DNA of 64,000 bases from Streptomyces durocortorensis (lineage in GTDB: Bacteria; Actinomycetota; Actinomycetes; Streptomycetales; Streptomycetaceae). Both the position numbers and the translations under genes were made by a program. Of the stretch, positions 36,201 through 45,689 are shown piece by piece. The notes beneath the pieces were generated by a model. It was not told where the DNA came from. It was given only the letters and a program-made list of their open reading frames with translations, and searched no databases. Each line of letters begins with the position of its first letter. Position 1 is the stretch's first letter. The stretch covers positions 5,580,001 through 5,644,000 of the forward strand of contig NZ_CP134500.1 in NCBI RefSeq assembly GCF_031760065.1, in the 5' to 3' direction.

Positions 36201-36978
36201 GGCACAGATAGCGCAGGAAAGCGCCCTTCTGGCTGCCGACGGCAAGGCCTCGGTCGAACTCGTCGCCGCGTGGAACCCGGCCGGAGCGCAGGGGGCGTCC
36301 CTGGCGGACGGTGTATCGGGCTACGGCCGCGCCCTGGCCCTCTCTTCGGGCGCTTCGCTGACCGATGAGGGTCTGGTGCTGGACGGCACTGCTGGAGCGG
36401 GTACGACACCTGGACCGGTGGTGGACGACTCGGGTTCCTTCACCGTGACCACACAGGCGATGGTGGATGGGGCGAAGGTGCTGACAAAGCCGAACGGCTA
36501 CAAGGCCCAGGTCCTGGGCCAGCGCACCGCGACCGGCTCCTCATGGAGTTTGTGGTTCGAGAAGACCGGCACGAGGCAGGAACCGGAGTACGACGAGAAC
36601 GGCGATCCGGTCATCGACGAGAACGGCAACCTCAAGACCGTCACCGTTCCCGTCGGCCGCTGGAACTTCGGACGCCTGACCGCGGACGGCAGCGGCGCAT
36701 CCGTGCAGAGCATGGAAGAAGCGCTGGTGGATACGGAAACCCGCCTCACCGGCGTCTACAACGCGCAGGACAGAACGATCCAGCTGTATCTCACGTCCGA
36801 CCAGCAGACCAGCGACGGCATCGCCTACTCCGCACAAGTCGGAACCGGTGAACTCGCGGTCGGCAAGGGCTATCTCGGATCCTGGGGCAATTTCCTCCCC
36901 GGCCGGCTCAGCGACATCCGCCTCTGGGCGGGAGCGCTGAGCGACAGCGAGCAGGTCTCCGACGTCGTCGGAACCTGA
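33223..36978 (+). CDS. Large secreted LamG (jellyroll) domain protein
   Basis: A 1251-residue exported protein. A basic N-terminus (KRGGFVAGGVWRRGRHG) and hydrophobic stretch VCVTAVLATVLSVVPAL form the signal peptide, ending about AVA at residue 45. The following 600 residues are of the kind found in front of RHS proteins in streptomycetes (WVEPDPTLVRDTDGSV, YEDVLPDVNLILTATVEGFR, paired cysteines). Two LamG-like domains follow, about 829-1003 (SYTVAAWVRIDAP, WTHLAGVFNAVDNTISLYVN, PLQIGRVHW) and 1047-1251 (AMVDGAKVL ... LSDIRLWAGALS). ATG 33223 is chosen from the promoter and signal peptide. The RHS gene follows after 127 bases; the two probably act together at the cell surface. Confidence 0.85.
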   Translation: MWKRGGFVAGGVWRRGRHGVCVTAVLATVLSVVPALNSQAVALPPLQVPLNSPELRASAAAVEAGERVEVVEERSERETVFANPDGTTFTLEKSIAPVRVAREGKWVEPDPTLVRDTDGSVGPAAAAVDVSFSAGGDGADLVTIAKGEQSVSLGWPGALPAPRLDGAHAVYEDVLPDVNLILTATVEGFRQVLEVKTPQAAANPALKAIEYRFGAENLTVQAGAGGGLDALDGNGRPVFRSPAARMWNSAGGGTAPAPARRSLYLAAPAESGTDEPVAAGPTEEGDRLAGPEPGDDSSVMDLKLTNSTMTVEPDAEMLSSTEEKDFPLYIDPPVELNESERTVLSSDGDVFWNFSGGANGMSVGKCGSAVIGGVSYYCGNGYVNRMYFEFAPGKLKGKHVLDATFAVTETWSFSCDARWVDLERTNNISSSSKWPGPKKLDQMGDRKVSAGRGSRCSPSQPRAPIEFHDYAPEPDENLTPTVRSFADGKISRLTLMLMAKDESDTIAWKRFDDDAVLSVDYVGKPAKPSNIGPVVGKSHDCNTVESAPAIVTDPTPDLTATPQTASGGESGAKLRVAMDVDKKQSDGTWVNAMSEIVRPSSGYVGDNVKVTATAPALPENTLLRMRAWTRSHYGSTWLAGPSNGSTTGWCYFKIDSKAPKPPTITFNSTGTDSYTPCTPNDCVPHGKPGKAGSFTLGPAPGDVNTGYRYKLSSGSYSSGWSSYVSGATAKISPVPPVSGTMTLHVEAKDNYGPGAGNSVDFVVKEGDGPVARWNFAEASGAALDTSTADPSLRDNANLTGGAARTDQGRRGEVTVTPATETAPAVRTTDSGLKLNGTTSYAATTGPVIDTRASYTVAAWVRIDAPSRNATVMGQDGVNRSPFLLGYEHNLKKWTFREATVDAPAGGSWPYERVVSKNEAVPKVWTHLAGVFNAVDNTISLYVNGELQASTAFTTPWAAKGPLQIGRVHWSGVYTDYFPGVIDEAAVWQEALTGAQIAQESALLAADGKASVELVAAWNPAGAQGASLADGVSGYGRALALSSGASLTDEGLVLDGTAGAGTTPGPVVDDSGSFTVTTQAMVDGAKVLTKPNGYKAQVLGQRTATGSSWSLWFEKTGTRQEPEYDENGDPVIDENGNLKTVTVPVGRWNFGRLTADGSGASVQSMEEALVDTETRLTGVYNAQDRTIQLYLTSDQQTSDGIAYSAQVGTGELAVGKGYLGSWGNFLPGRLSDIRLWAGALSDSEQVSDVVGT

Positions 36979-37105
36979 ACTCTGCGCCCCGCGCCCCGAA
37001 ACCTCGGGCGTGGCCGGCTCCGTACGAGCCGGCCACGCCCTCCCTCCCCGTACTCCACCCTGCTGTCCCGCCTTCGAGCGGTTCGGCCGCTCCCGGAGAG
37101 AAGAC

Positions 37106-40100
37106 GTGTCCGTGTCCCGATCCCTTCCCGCCTTCATGAGGCGCACCACGCCAGGCCGCTCCGGCTCCGGTGGCACCCGGAAGTTCCGTGTACCCCTGGT
37201 CGGGGCGTTGGCACTCGCCCTCTCCGTACCCGCCGGACTCACGCCGATGGCGATAGCCGCAGACCCCTTGGGACGTCCCGACGTTCCGGCACCTCGGGTC
37301 AGCAAGGTCACGGCTGTCCCTGCCCTGGGTACGAGCAAGGCGCGCGAGCGCGTGGCGAAGAACAAGGCCCTCAACGCCAGGCAGGCGGCACAGGCCCGCA
37401 GTGAACACGCGGCCCGCTGGCCCAAGCCCTCCCGGAGCGACCAGGAGATATCCGGCAAGCAGGGCGCACCGGGTGCCGGGCCCGTCTCTCTGACCGCGCC
37501 TCGCCTCACCAAGGCCTCGGCCCGTGCGGCGAAGCCGGCACCGACTGCTGACGGCACCGCCAAGGTGAGCGTTCTCGACCAGAGGACCGCTCGCAACGCG
37601 GGCATCACCGGTGTGGTGTTCACCGCCGCGGTGGACTCCCCGGGCGACGCCGGGCTGACCGTCGACTACTCCTCCTTCGCCGACGCGATCGGCGGAAACT
37701 GGGGTTCTCGCCTCGGGCTCGTGTCCCTTCCCGCCTGTGTGCTGACCAGCCCGCAGAAGCGGGAGTGCCGGACACAGACCGCCGTGCCGTCCCGGAACGA
37801 CGCCGTGGCGCAGACGGTCTCCGCGCAGGTGGCCGTACCCCGGGCTGCCGCTGCCAAGGGCGGCACGTCCTCGGCGGCCGTCTTCGCCGTGACGGCTTCC
37901 GCCACTGCGGCGTCCGGCGCGGGCGACTACAAGGCGACGCCGCTGGCATCGTCCTCCAGTTGGGAGGCCGGTGGCTCGTCGGGATCGTTCACCTGGTCCT
38001 ACCCCCTGAGCGTGCCGCCCGCAGCCGCCGGTCCTGCGCCCTCGCTGTCCGTTTCCTACGACTCGGGCAGCGTCGACGGCCGGACCTCGAACACCAACAA
38101 CCAGGGTTCCATGCTGGGTGAGGGATTCGACCTCACCTCCTCCTACATCGAGCGCAAGTACGGCTCGTGCGAGGACGACGGCCAGGACGACAAGTCCGAC
38201 CAGTGCTGGAAGTACGAGAACGCCTCCCTCGTTCTGAACGGCAAGGCGACCGAACTCGTCAAGGACGACACCACGGGTGTCTGGCGCCTGAAGAACGACG
38301 ACGCCTCCCAGGTCACCCACGAGACGGGCGCCGCCAACGGCGACGACGGCGACGACACCTCGGGTGGCAAGGGCGACGGCAAGGGTGAGTACTGGAAGGT
38401 CGTCACCGGTGACGGCACGGTCTACACCTTCGGTCTGAACAAGCTGCCCGGTGCGGGCACGGAGCGGACAAACTCCGTCTGGACCGTCCCCGTCTTCGGC
38501 GACGACTCAGGCGAGCCCGGCTACTCCTCCGGCACCAGCTTCTCCGGCCGTGCCAAGACCCAGGCGTGGCGCTGGAACCTCGACCTCGTCACCGACGTCC
38601 ACGGCAACGCCTCCACCTACTGGTACAAGGCGGAAACGAACCACTACGCCAAGAACGGGGACAAGACCGAGCTCGCCGAGTACACCCGCGGCGGCTACCT
38701 CCGCGAGATCAAGTACGGCCAGCGTTCGGACACCTTGTTCACCGGCAACGCGTCCGGGAAGGTGTCCTTCGACTACAGCGAGCGCTGCACCGCCGATGAC
38801 TGCTCCTCGCTGACCGAGGACACCGCGAAGCGGTGGCCGGACGTTCCGTTCGACGCCATCTGCACGGCCGGGGAGACCGACTGCCTGGCCACCGGGCCGT
38901 CCTTCTTCACCCGCAAGATGCTCACCTCCATCGAGACGAGGGTGTGGTCCACGGCTGCCGAGCCCGACGCGTACAAGCTGGTCGACAGCTACGCGCTCGC
39001 GTACCAGTTCCTGGACGGCGGGGACATCGGCAACCTCTCGGACAAGACGCTGGTCCTCAAGTCGCTCCAGCGGACCGGCAAGAACGGCGGATCCGTCACC
39101 GTGCCGCCGGTGGAATTCGACTACCACATGCGGCCCAACCGGGTCGACGCCACCGACGACATCCGCCCGCTGACCCGCCCGCGTATCAACACCGTCACCA
39201 CCGAGACAGGCGCGATCACCACGGTCACGCTCTCCGACCCGCAATGCGTCCGGGGCAGCAAGATGCCCAAGGCGGAGGACGACAACAACCTCTCCTGCTA
39301 CCCGGTGTACTGGCCGGTCAACGGTGGCGACCCCCAACTTGACTGGTTCCACAAGTACAACGTTCTCGCCGTCACCACATCCGACCCCGCGGGTCAGAAC
39401 CCCGCGGTGGAGAACGCGTACACCTACGAGAACCCCGGCTGGCACTACAACAACGACCCCTTCACCCCCGAGGACGAGCGGACCTGGTCCAACTGGCGCG
39501 GCTACCAGAAGGTCACCACGTACACCGGTGACACCGACCATCCGCAGTCCAAGACGGTGCGTCTCTACATGCAGGGCATGCACAAGGACAAGCGCCTCGA
39601 CGGCACGACCCGTAGCGCGAAGGTTCTGGGAATCGACGTCGCGGGCCTGAACGCCTCGGATGCCACCGACTATGAGCAGTACGCCGGATTCCTGCGTCAG
39701 GAAATCACCTACAACGGCAGCCAGCCGGTGTCCGTAGCCTTCAACAGCATCTGGAACAAGGTGACCGCGAGCCAGCAGCGGTCCTATGCCAACACCAAGG
39801 CGTACTTCGTACGCACCTCCCGCACAACCCAGTACACCTACCTGCCTGTCAGCAACACCTGGCGTCGCGGCTACACCGCCCATACCTACGACGCCACCTA
39901 CGGCATGGTCACTCGAACCGAGGCCATCGGCGACCAGGCCAAGACCGGCGACGAGACATGCAGTCGTACGTGGTATGCCCGCAATCCCGCCAAGGGGCTG
40001 ACCAGCCTCGTCTCCCGCACACGCGTCGTCGGATCAGCCTGCCTGGACTCCGCCGGGACGACCATCACCGACGACGAACTGAACCTCCCCGCGAACTCCA

Positions 40101-43100
40101 AGACCCGCGGAGACGTCCTCTCCGACACCGCGGCCGTCTACGACAACGCCTCCGCGACCGGCTGGACCGCATCCCAGACCCCGACGCGCGGGCTCGCCAC
40201 CTGGTCCGGGAGAGCCAAGGCCTACCCGGCTGCCGCAGGCACCAGTGACCGACACCCCGCGGTGAACGGCGGCTGGCAGACCGTCGCCAAGACCACCCAC
40301 GACACCCTCGGCCGCCCTCTGACCGTCACCAACGCCAAGGGCTACGTCACCTCCACCGCGTACTACCCCGCCGCGGCAGGTCCGCTGACCGCCACCATCG
40401 TCTCGGCACCCAAACTCACCTCCTCCAACGGCAAGATCCACAAGGCGTACACCTACCTGGACCCGGCACGAGGATCGGTCGTCAGAACGCTCGACGCCAA
40501 CCTCAAGAAGACCGAGAGCGCCTACGACGCTCTGGGTCGTGTCACTGCCACCTGGGCGCCGAACCGGACCAAGGGCATCGACACGCCATCGGCGAAGTAC
40601 GACTACAACATCGCGCGTGGCAGCCAGCCCTGGAGCTCCGTCAGCACCCTCAGGGCCGACGGCCAGAACTACCGGACCAGCTTCGCCATCGCCGACGCCC
40701 TGCTGCGTCCGATCCAGTCCCAGACCGAATCCCCCCTCGGCGGCCGGATCCTGACCGACACCCGCTACGACTCTCGCGGACTCGCCTACGAGACGTACGC
40801 CGACATCTACGACAACACGAAGGGCCCGAACGGCACCTACACCCGTGCCTCCTACGCCCACACCCCGGCCCTGACCCGGACCGCATACGACGCGGCGGCC
40901 CGGCCCACGACGACCACGTTCACGGTGTTCGGTGAGGACCGGTGGTCCACCACGACCAGCTACACCGGGGACTCGACCGCCACCACCGCGGCCAAGGGCG
41001 GCAACGCCACGCGCACCATCACCGACGCCCTGGGCCGTACCACCGAAACGCGTACGTACGGGGGCACGACACCGGCGGACACGGCGTACGGAGCCACTAC
41101 TGGTACCTCGTACACACGGGTGAAGTACGAATACACCCGGGACGGCAAGCCGTCGCTGATCACCGGTATCGACGACGCCAAGTGGAGTTATTCCTACGAC
41201 CTGTTCGGCCGCGAGACCAGCGTGACCGACCCGGACAAGGGCCGCACCCGCACCGATTACACCGACCTGGACCAGATCGCCCTCACCACCGACTCGCGCA
41301 ACGCGAAACTGCTCTACGAGTACGACGAACTGGGCCGCAAGACCGGCCTGTGGCAGACGGCCAAGACGGACGCCAACAAGCTCGCCGACTGGACCTACGA
41401 CAGCCTCCTCAAAGGTCTCCCCGACGCGTCCACCCGCTATGTGGGCGGAGCCGCCGGCAAGAAGTACAAGAAGCAGGTCACGGCATACGACACCCTCGGC
41501 CGCGCCACCAGCACCGACGTCGTGCTGCCGACCGACGATCCGTTGGTCACCTCCGGGGCCGTCACGTCCACTCTCACCTTCGGCACGGCCTACCTCCCGG
41601 ACGGGAGCATCGCCAACACCAAGGAGCCGGGCGCCGGGGGCCTTGCCGCTGAGATCATCTCGCCCAAGTACAACTCCACCGGCCTGGTAACGGAGCTCTC
41701 GGGCACCAGTTCCTACCTCCTCGGTGTCACGTACTCCGCACTCGGCCAGGTGGAGCAGCTCTCCCTGGGGGCGGGCGCAAAGAAGACCTACATCACCAAC
41801 AAGTACGAACCGGGCACCGGCCGCCTCACCCGCAGCCACGTCACGGACCAGACCCACCCGTACATGCTCCAGGACCTCAACTTCGCCCGGGACGACGCCG
41901 GGAACGTCCTGTCGATCCTCGACCCCACGACGCTGGGCGGCACTGCCAAGGCCGACAACCAGTGCTTCGCCTACGACGCACACCGTCGCATGACCGAGGC
42001 CTGGACCCCGAAGTCCGCCGACTGCGCCACCTCCGGCCGCACCACGGCCAACCTCGACGGCGCGGCACCGTACTGGACGAGTTACACGTACAACAGCGCG
42101 GGCCAGCGCAGCACCGAGACCACCCACACCGCGACCGGCAACGCGACAACCAACTACGAGTACAAGACACCGGCCGGCCAGCCCCACCCCCTGGTGAAGA
42201 CCACCGGGGCGAAGGCCGCCACGTACGGCTACGACCAGGCGGGCAACACGACCACCCGCCCCGGCACCCAGGCCACCCAGACCCTGGCCTGGAACTCCGA
42301 GGGCGAACTGGCCTCCACCACCGAACCGGCGGCCGGGACCAAGCCCGCCCTGGGCACCGGCTACCTGTACGACGCGGACGGAGAACTGCTGATCCGCCGC
42401 GCGACCGGCGACGGGGACACCGTCCTCTACCTCGGCTCGACCGAAGTGCGCCTCACCGTCAAGGGCACAACGAAGAAGGTCACCGGCACCCGCTACTACA
42501 GCGCCGCCGGTCAGACGCTCGCCGTCCGCACGGCCACGTCGGGCACGGCCGGCACCAAGCTCAGCTTCCTGGCCGCCGACCACCACGGCACCAGCAGCAT
42601 CGCGACCGACGCCAGCACCCAGACCGTCACCAAGCGCTACAGCACACCGTTCGGCGCTCCACGCGGCACCAAGCCGACGTCCTGGCCGGACGACAAGGCG
42701 TTCCTGGGCAAGCCGGCGGACTCGGCAACGGGCCTGACCCACATCGGTGCTCGCGAGTACGACCCGCGGGTCGGCCAGTTCATCAGCGTCGATCCGCTGC
42801 TCGAAATCGACAAGCACCAGACGCTCAACGGCTACAGCTACGCCGGCCAGGCCCCGGCCACGAACTCCGACCCGACCGGCACCTGCCTGGATCCGGGCAA
42901 CGGCAGGTGCCAGCCGGGCAACAACAGCGGCAAGCCCGACCCGGCGTTTCCCAAGAACACTAACCCGGCGCCGCCGAAAGCCACGTCGCCTTCAAACCGT
43001 GGTGGAACTTCCAGCTCTTCTGGCCCGGCCGCTGCGAAAGCCCCCGAGGTGACATCCTCAAGACTTCAGGGAATCCTCAACGACATCTATCTCAAGCCCG

Positions 43101-43624
43101 GATCGATTCCAGAGGTCGGAACGGGCAAGGTAGGTGAGGCATTGATCAACGAACTGGAGACAGGGAAGCCGACCAAAGGCTTGTGGCATGTGGCAGACGC
43201 CGCGGATCAACTGACCCGGATCGCGAAACTTCTGGAAGATGACAGGAAGGGGGCGATTCCACCTCTCTCTGCTGCCGACAGGGCGGTAGCCCTGAGTGAA
43301 GCGGACGAGTTGTGGAAGGCCCTCGACACCAAGGACAAAGCTGGCAAAATTACGGCAATCCTGGAATCCAACAAAGAGGTATCCTCTTCGGTGAAAGCTG
43401 CGGCGAGGCGAGTTATCCGTGCACCCTCCATGTCTTCTGTTACTGGAGGAATCTATGAAGAGGTCCCGCATAAGGCGCCGAGGCTTGTCAACAGCCCGAA
43501 ACTGCCCAAGGTAATTTTTGGGCTAGGTGTTGCTGGTGAATTGCTGTGGTTCCTGGATTCCGTGAAGAGTATCGTCGAAGGCGACTGTGTCTACGACTGC
43601 GATTACAGGCCACAGGTGGCCTGA
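37106..43624 (+). CDS. RHS/YD-repeat polymorphic toxin with variable C-terminal tip
   Basis: A 2172-residue secreted protein starting at GTG 37106 after GGAG. A long signal segment (about 1-50, VPLVGALALALSVPAGLTPM) precedes a spacer, an SpvB-like region beginning SFTWSYPLSVPP (about 290), and many YD repeats from about 1060 to 1900 (GRPLTVTNAKGYVTSTAYY, YDLFGRETSVTDPDKGRTRT). The conserved RHS core GLTHIGAREYDPRVGQFISVD and NGYSYAGQAPATNSDPTG closes the shell near residue 1922. The last 250 residues are the variable tip: ILNDIYLKPGSIPEVGTGKV, ELETGKPTKGLWHVADA and a hydrophobic helix IFGLGVAGELLWFL near the end with CVYDC. The tip region is clearly AT-richer, suggesting exchange. Confidence 0.92.
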   Translation: MSVSRSLPAFMRRTTPGRSGSGGTRKFRVPLVGALALALSVPAGLTPMAIAADPLGRPDVPAPRVSKVTAVPALGTSKARERVAKNKALNARQAAQARSEHAARWPKPSRSDQEISGKQGAPGAGPVSLTAPRLTKASARAAKPAPTADGTAKVSVLDQRTARNAGITGVVFTAAVDSPGDAGLTVDYSSFADAIGGNWGSRLGLVSLPACVLTSPQKRECRTQTAVPSRNDAVAQTVSAQVAVPRAAAAKGGTSSAAVFAVTASATAASGAGDYKATPLASSSSWEAGGSSGSFTWSYPLSVPPAAAGPAPSLSVSYDSGSVDGRTSNTNNQGSMLGEGFDLTSSYIERKYGSCEDDGQDDKSDQCWKYENASLVLNGKATELVKDDTTGVWRLKNDDASQVTHETGAANGDDGDDTSGGKGDGKGEYWKVVTGDGTVYTFGLNKLPGAGTERTNSVWTVPVFGDDSGEPGYSSGTSFSGRAKTQAWRWNLDLVTDVHGNASTYWYKAETNHYAKNGDKTELAEYTRGGYLREIKYGQRSDTLFTGNASGKVSFDYSERCTADDCSSLTEDTAKRWPDVPFDAICTAGETDCLATGPSFFTRKMLTSIETRVWSTAAEPDAYKLVDSYALAYQFLDGGDIGNLSDKTLVLKSLQRTGKNGGSVTVPPVEFDYHMRPNRVDATDDIRPLTRPRINTVTTETGAITTVTLSDPQCVRGSKMPKAEDDNNLSCYPVYWPVNGGDPQLDWFHKYNVLAVTTSDPAGQNPAVENAYTYENPGWHYNNDPFTPEDERTWSNWRGYQKVTTYTGDTDHPQSKTVRLYMQGMHKDKRLDGTTRSAKVLGIDVAGLNASDATDYEQYAGFLRQEITYNGSQPVSVAFNSIWNKVTASQQRSYANTKAYFVRTSRTTQYTYLPVSNTWRRGYTAHTYDATYGMVTRTEAIGDQAKTGDETCSRTWYARNPAKGLTSLVSRTRVVGSACLDSAGTTITDDELNLPANSKTRGDVLSDTAAVYDNASATGWTASQTPTRGLATWSGRAKAYPAAAGTSDRHPAVNGGWQTVAKTTHDTLGRPLTVTNAKGYVTSTAYYPAAAGPLTATIVSAPKLTSSNGKIHKAYTYLDPARGSVVRTLDANLKKTESAYDALGRVTATWAPNRTKGIDTPSAKYDYNIARGSQPWSSVSTLRADGQNYRTSFAIADALLRPIQSQTESPLGGRILTDTRYDSRGLAYETYADIYDNTKGPNGTYTRASYAHTPALTRTAYDAAARPTTTTFTVFGEDRWSTTTSYTGDSTATTAAKGGNATRTITDALGRTTETRTYGGTTPADTAYGATTGTSYTRVKYEYTRDGKPSLITGIDDAKWSYSYDLFGRETSVTDPDKGRTRTDYTDLDQIALTTDSRNAKLLYEYDELGRKTGLWQTAKTDANKLADWTYDSLLKGLPDASTRYVGGAAGKKYKKQVTAYDTLGRATSTDVVLPTDDPLVTSGAVTSTLTFGTAYLPDGSIANTKEPGAGGLAAEIISPKYNSTGLVTELSGTSSYLLGVTYSALGQVEQLSLGAGAKKTYITNKYEPGTGRLTRSHVTDQTHPYMLQDLNFARDDAGNVLSILDPTTLGGTAKADNQCFAYDAHRRMTEAWTPKSADCATSGRTTANLDGAAPYWTSYTYNSAGQRSTETTHTATGNATTNYEYKTPAGQPHPLVKTTGAKAATYGYDQAGNTTTRPGTQATQTLAWNSEGELASTTEPAAGTKPALGTGYLYDADGELLIRRATGDGDTVLYLGSTEVRLTVKGTTKKVTGTRYYSAAGQTLAVRTATSGTAGTKLSFLAADHHGTSSIATDASTQTVTKRYSTPFGAPRGTKPTSWPDDKAFLGKPADSATGLTHIGAREYDPRVGQFISVDPLLEIDKHQTLNGYSYAGQAPATNSDPTGTCLDPGNGRCQPGNNSGKPDPAFPKNTNPAPPKATSPSNRGGTSSSSGPAAAKAPEVTSSRLQGILNDIYLKPGSIPEVGTGKVGEALINELETGKPTKGLWHVADAADQLTRIAKLLEDDRKGAIPPLSAADRAVALSEADELWKALDTKDKAGKITAILESNKEVSSSVKAAARRVIRAPSMSSVTGGIYEEVPHKAPRLVNSPKLPKVIFGLGVAGELLWFLDSVKSIVEGDCVYDCDYRPQVA

Positions 43625-43688
43625 GTCGCTACTGGGGTAGGGTGCCGGGTGCTTTCGGTGCCCCACCCCACCTTTGAGTGGAGGTAAA

Positions 43689-44081
43689 ATGGGTGACTAT
43701 GATTTTGTTCGCGGTGTAATTTGGAATTCATTGCCAGAGCTTCGCAGGACCCTGATGGAAATCGAAGCCGAGCAGGCGGAATTTGATGAAGGTGAGGATA
43801 CTCCTTCTACGGTGAGCATCTACTCACTTGCTAGCGATGTATTTATCGACGGCGCCCTCGCCCCCTTGTTGTCCAGCGAGGAAATCGAGAAAGATGTTGC
43901 CATCAGGTGTGCCGGCGTGATCGAGACGCTCCTTCTGCGCGGGTCCACCGAGGTTCGGCAAATGGTAAGTATCCGAATCACCGACTATCTCCTCGGGTGG
44001 AATCTTTGGGAAAAATTCTCTCAGCATTCGGGTCCCGCTCTCTTGGAGGAGGTAGGTCGCAGAAAGCGCTACTATTTTTAA
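43689..44081 (+). CDS. Probable immunity protein for the RHS tip
   Basis: A 130-residue acidic protein without signal peptide or membrane helix, starting at ATG 43689 after GGAGG (43680-43684), 65 bases past the toxin stop. It is all-helical in appearance (SLPELRRTLMEIEAEQAEFD, VAIRCAGVIETLLLRG) and ends RKRYYF. No family is recognised. Position right after an RHS tip, small size and low GC equal to the tip's are the usual signs of an immunity gene; there is no direct evidence. Its stop codon TAA (44079-44081) is the last base triplet before the IS element. Confidence 0.7.
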   Translation: MGDYDFVRGVIWNSLPELRRTLMEIEAEQAEFDEGEDTPSTVSIYSLASDVFIDGALAPLLSSEEIEKDVAIRCAGVIETLLLRGSTEVRQMVSIRITDYLLGWNLWEKFSQHSGPALLEEVGRRKRYYF

Positions 44082-44242
44082 CCTCGATCTTTCGTGACGG
44101 TCCGTCGGTTTGTCTGGCGGGCCGTTTCGGTTGTTCGGGCTGGTGGTGGGCACGCTGATGGCCCGGCTGTCGCGTCGGGTGGGCGCCGGGTTCCACTGCT
44201 CCGGTCGGGGTGGTGCTGCTCGTAGGGACGGGAACTGGCTGG

Positions 44243-45615
44243 TCAGCCGGGGTTCGGGAGAGCTTCGAGCCGTGTCAGGGCGTTGGTGATCGCATTGGTC
44301 CAGGGCCAGTGGCGTGCGAATCTCAGGTGCCGGCGGCGGGCGGTGGTGACGATCTGCGCTGCGGCGGAGAACAGGCGGAGTCTCAGACGGCGGGGCTCCC
44401 ACCTGCGGGTTTTCCCGGTCAGGGCGAGCATGGGCATCCATGCGAGGAGGTCGAGGGCGATCTGGACGATCTCCAGCCAGATCTGGTTCTGCGCGGTGTC
44501 GTGTAGGGGCAGGTTGCGCAGGCCGGTGGCGCGGGCGGCACGGATGCGGTCCTCGGCGCGTGCCCGCTGGCGGTGCCGCAGTTCGAGTGCAGCGATCGGA
44601 ACGTCCGCCGTGTTGGCGGCGAACGCGGTCAGCCGTAGTCCATCGGCGTCGGTGATCCGCAACTGGGCTCCGGGGTGGGGCCGTTCCTTGCGGACGATCA
44701 GCCGCATCCCCTTCGGCCAGACCTTGAGGGCGTCGCCGGTGATCTCGGCGACCCAGGCCCCGTCCCGGATTTCACCTTCCGGTTCGACGGCGGGTGTCCA
44801 CGCGGGGGGGCCTTCAAGGTGGCCTGGTGGATGGCGTCGGTGATGGTCATGCCGACCGAGTACGACAGCCACCTGCCCCGCTGGGCGAGCCAGGCGACGA
44901 ACTCATGAGTGCCGCCGCCGGAGTCGGTACGGATCAGCGTCTGACGTCCGCGCCGGTACTTCGTCGGCAGCTGGGCCAGAGCGAGTCGGGCTGCGGTGAT
45001 GTGGTCGGCGGCGGTGTTGCTGCCAGCGTTTCCCGGCCTGAGCAAGCCGGCCACCGGCTCCCCGGACCCGCCGCTTCCGTGATCGACGAAGGCCATCAGA
45101 GGGTGGTGGCCGAGGGTCTTCTTCCAGGTCGCGGTGGCGTCCTGCTTGTCGGAGTGGGCCAGCACGAGCACCCCGTCCAGGTCCACGATCACCTGCCCTG
45201 AGGCGTCCGGAGCCGCGTTCTTGGCGAGATTCCAGACGCGCTCGCGGGCCTCTGCCCGAGCGGCTCGTATCGCGGCCAGGGCCTTCGGTCCAGCAGTGGC
45301 GAGAGTGTCGATGAGTCGGGAGACCGTCGGGTCGGAGGCCACCGGCCCGAACAGGCCGGGTTCGGCCCGCAGCATGGCCACATCGGCGAGGCAGTCGCCG
45401 CCGAGCGCGACCGCGAGCGCGAGATCCAGCACTGTCTTGCCGGGATCGTGCACCGCGCGGGACTTCCGCCAGGATGCCAGTGCCGTCGATATGGCCTGAT
45501 CCAGACCGGACTTGCGGACCGTCTCTACCAGCAGCACCGCCCCGGCCTGCGAGACCACCCCGCGACCGCCACCCTCAACGCGGACACGCGGGTACGACCC
45601 GATACGCTTCTTCAC
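44243..45615 (-). pseudogene. IS1380-family transposase, frameshifted
   Basis: Two overlapping frames together give about 457 residues of a DDE transposase, the usual length. The first part (45615 down to about 44810) shows LALAVALGGDCLADVAMLR, LFGPVASDPTVSRLIDTLA, the Asp of VIVDLDGVLVLAHSDK and of LIRTDSGGGTHEF; the second part (down to 44243) begins WTPAVEPEGEIRDGAWVAE and ends ALTRLEALPNPG, with LRNLPLHDTAQNQIWLEIVQ typical of the family C-terminus. The switch falls at a run of seven C (transposase strand) at 44804-44810; one extra C would restore the frame. It is either dead, a sequencing slip, or expressed by slippage. Confidence 0.85.
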
Positions 45616-45618
45616 CTG

Positions 45619-45689
45619 GAAAGTGCCTCCGACAGGGGCGGGAACAAGGGCCTAGGCAATCCTCATTCTCGCTGGGCAGAGGCACTTTC
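45619..45689 (-). other. Long-range inverted repeat before the transposase start
   Basis: GAAAGTGCCTC (45619-45629) and GAGGCACTTTC (45679-45689) are perfect 11-bp complements separated by 49 bases, directly upstream of the transposase start codon. It could be a regulatory stem of the IS. Confidence 0.6.

Noticed and set aside
40034..42817. 927-codon minus-strand frame opposite the RHS gene
   Set aside because: Low-complexity Gly/Val/Arg composition produced by the YD-repeat codons; no start signal.
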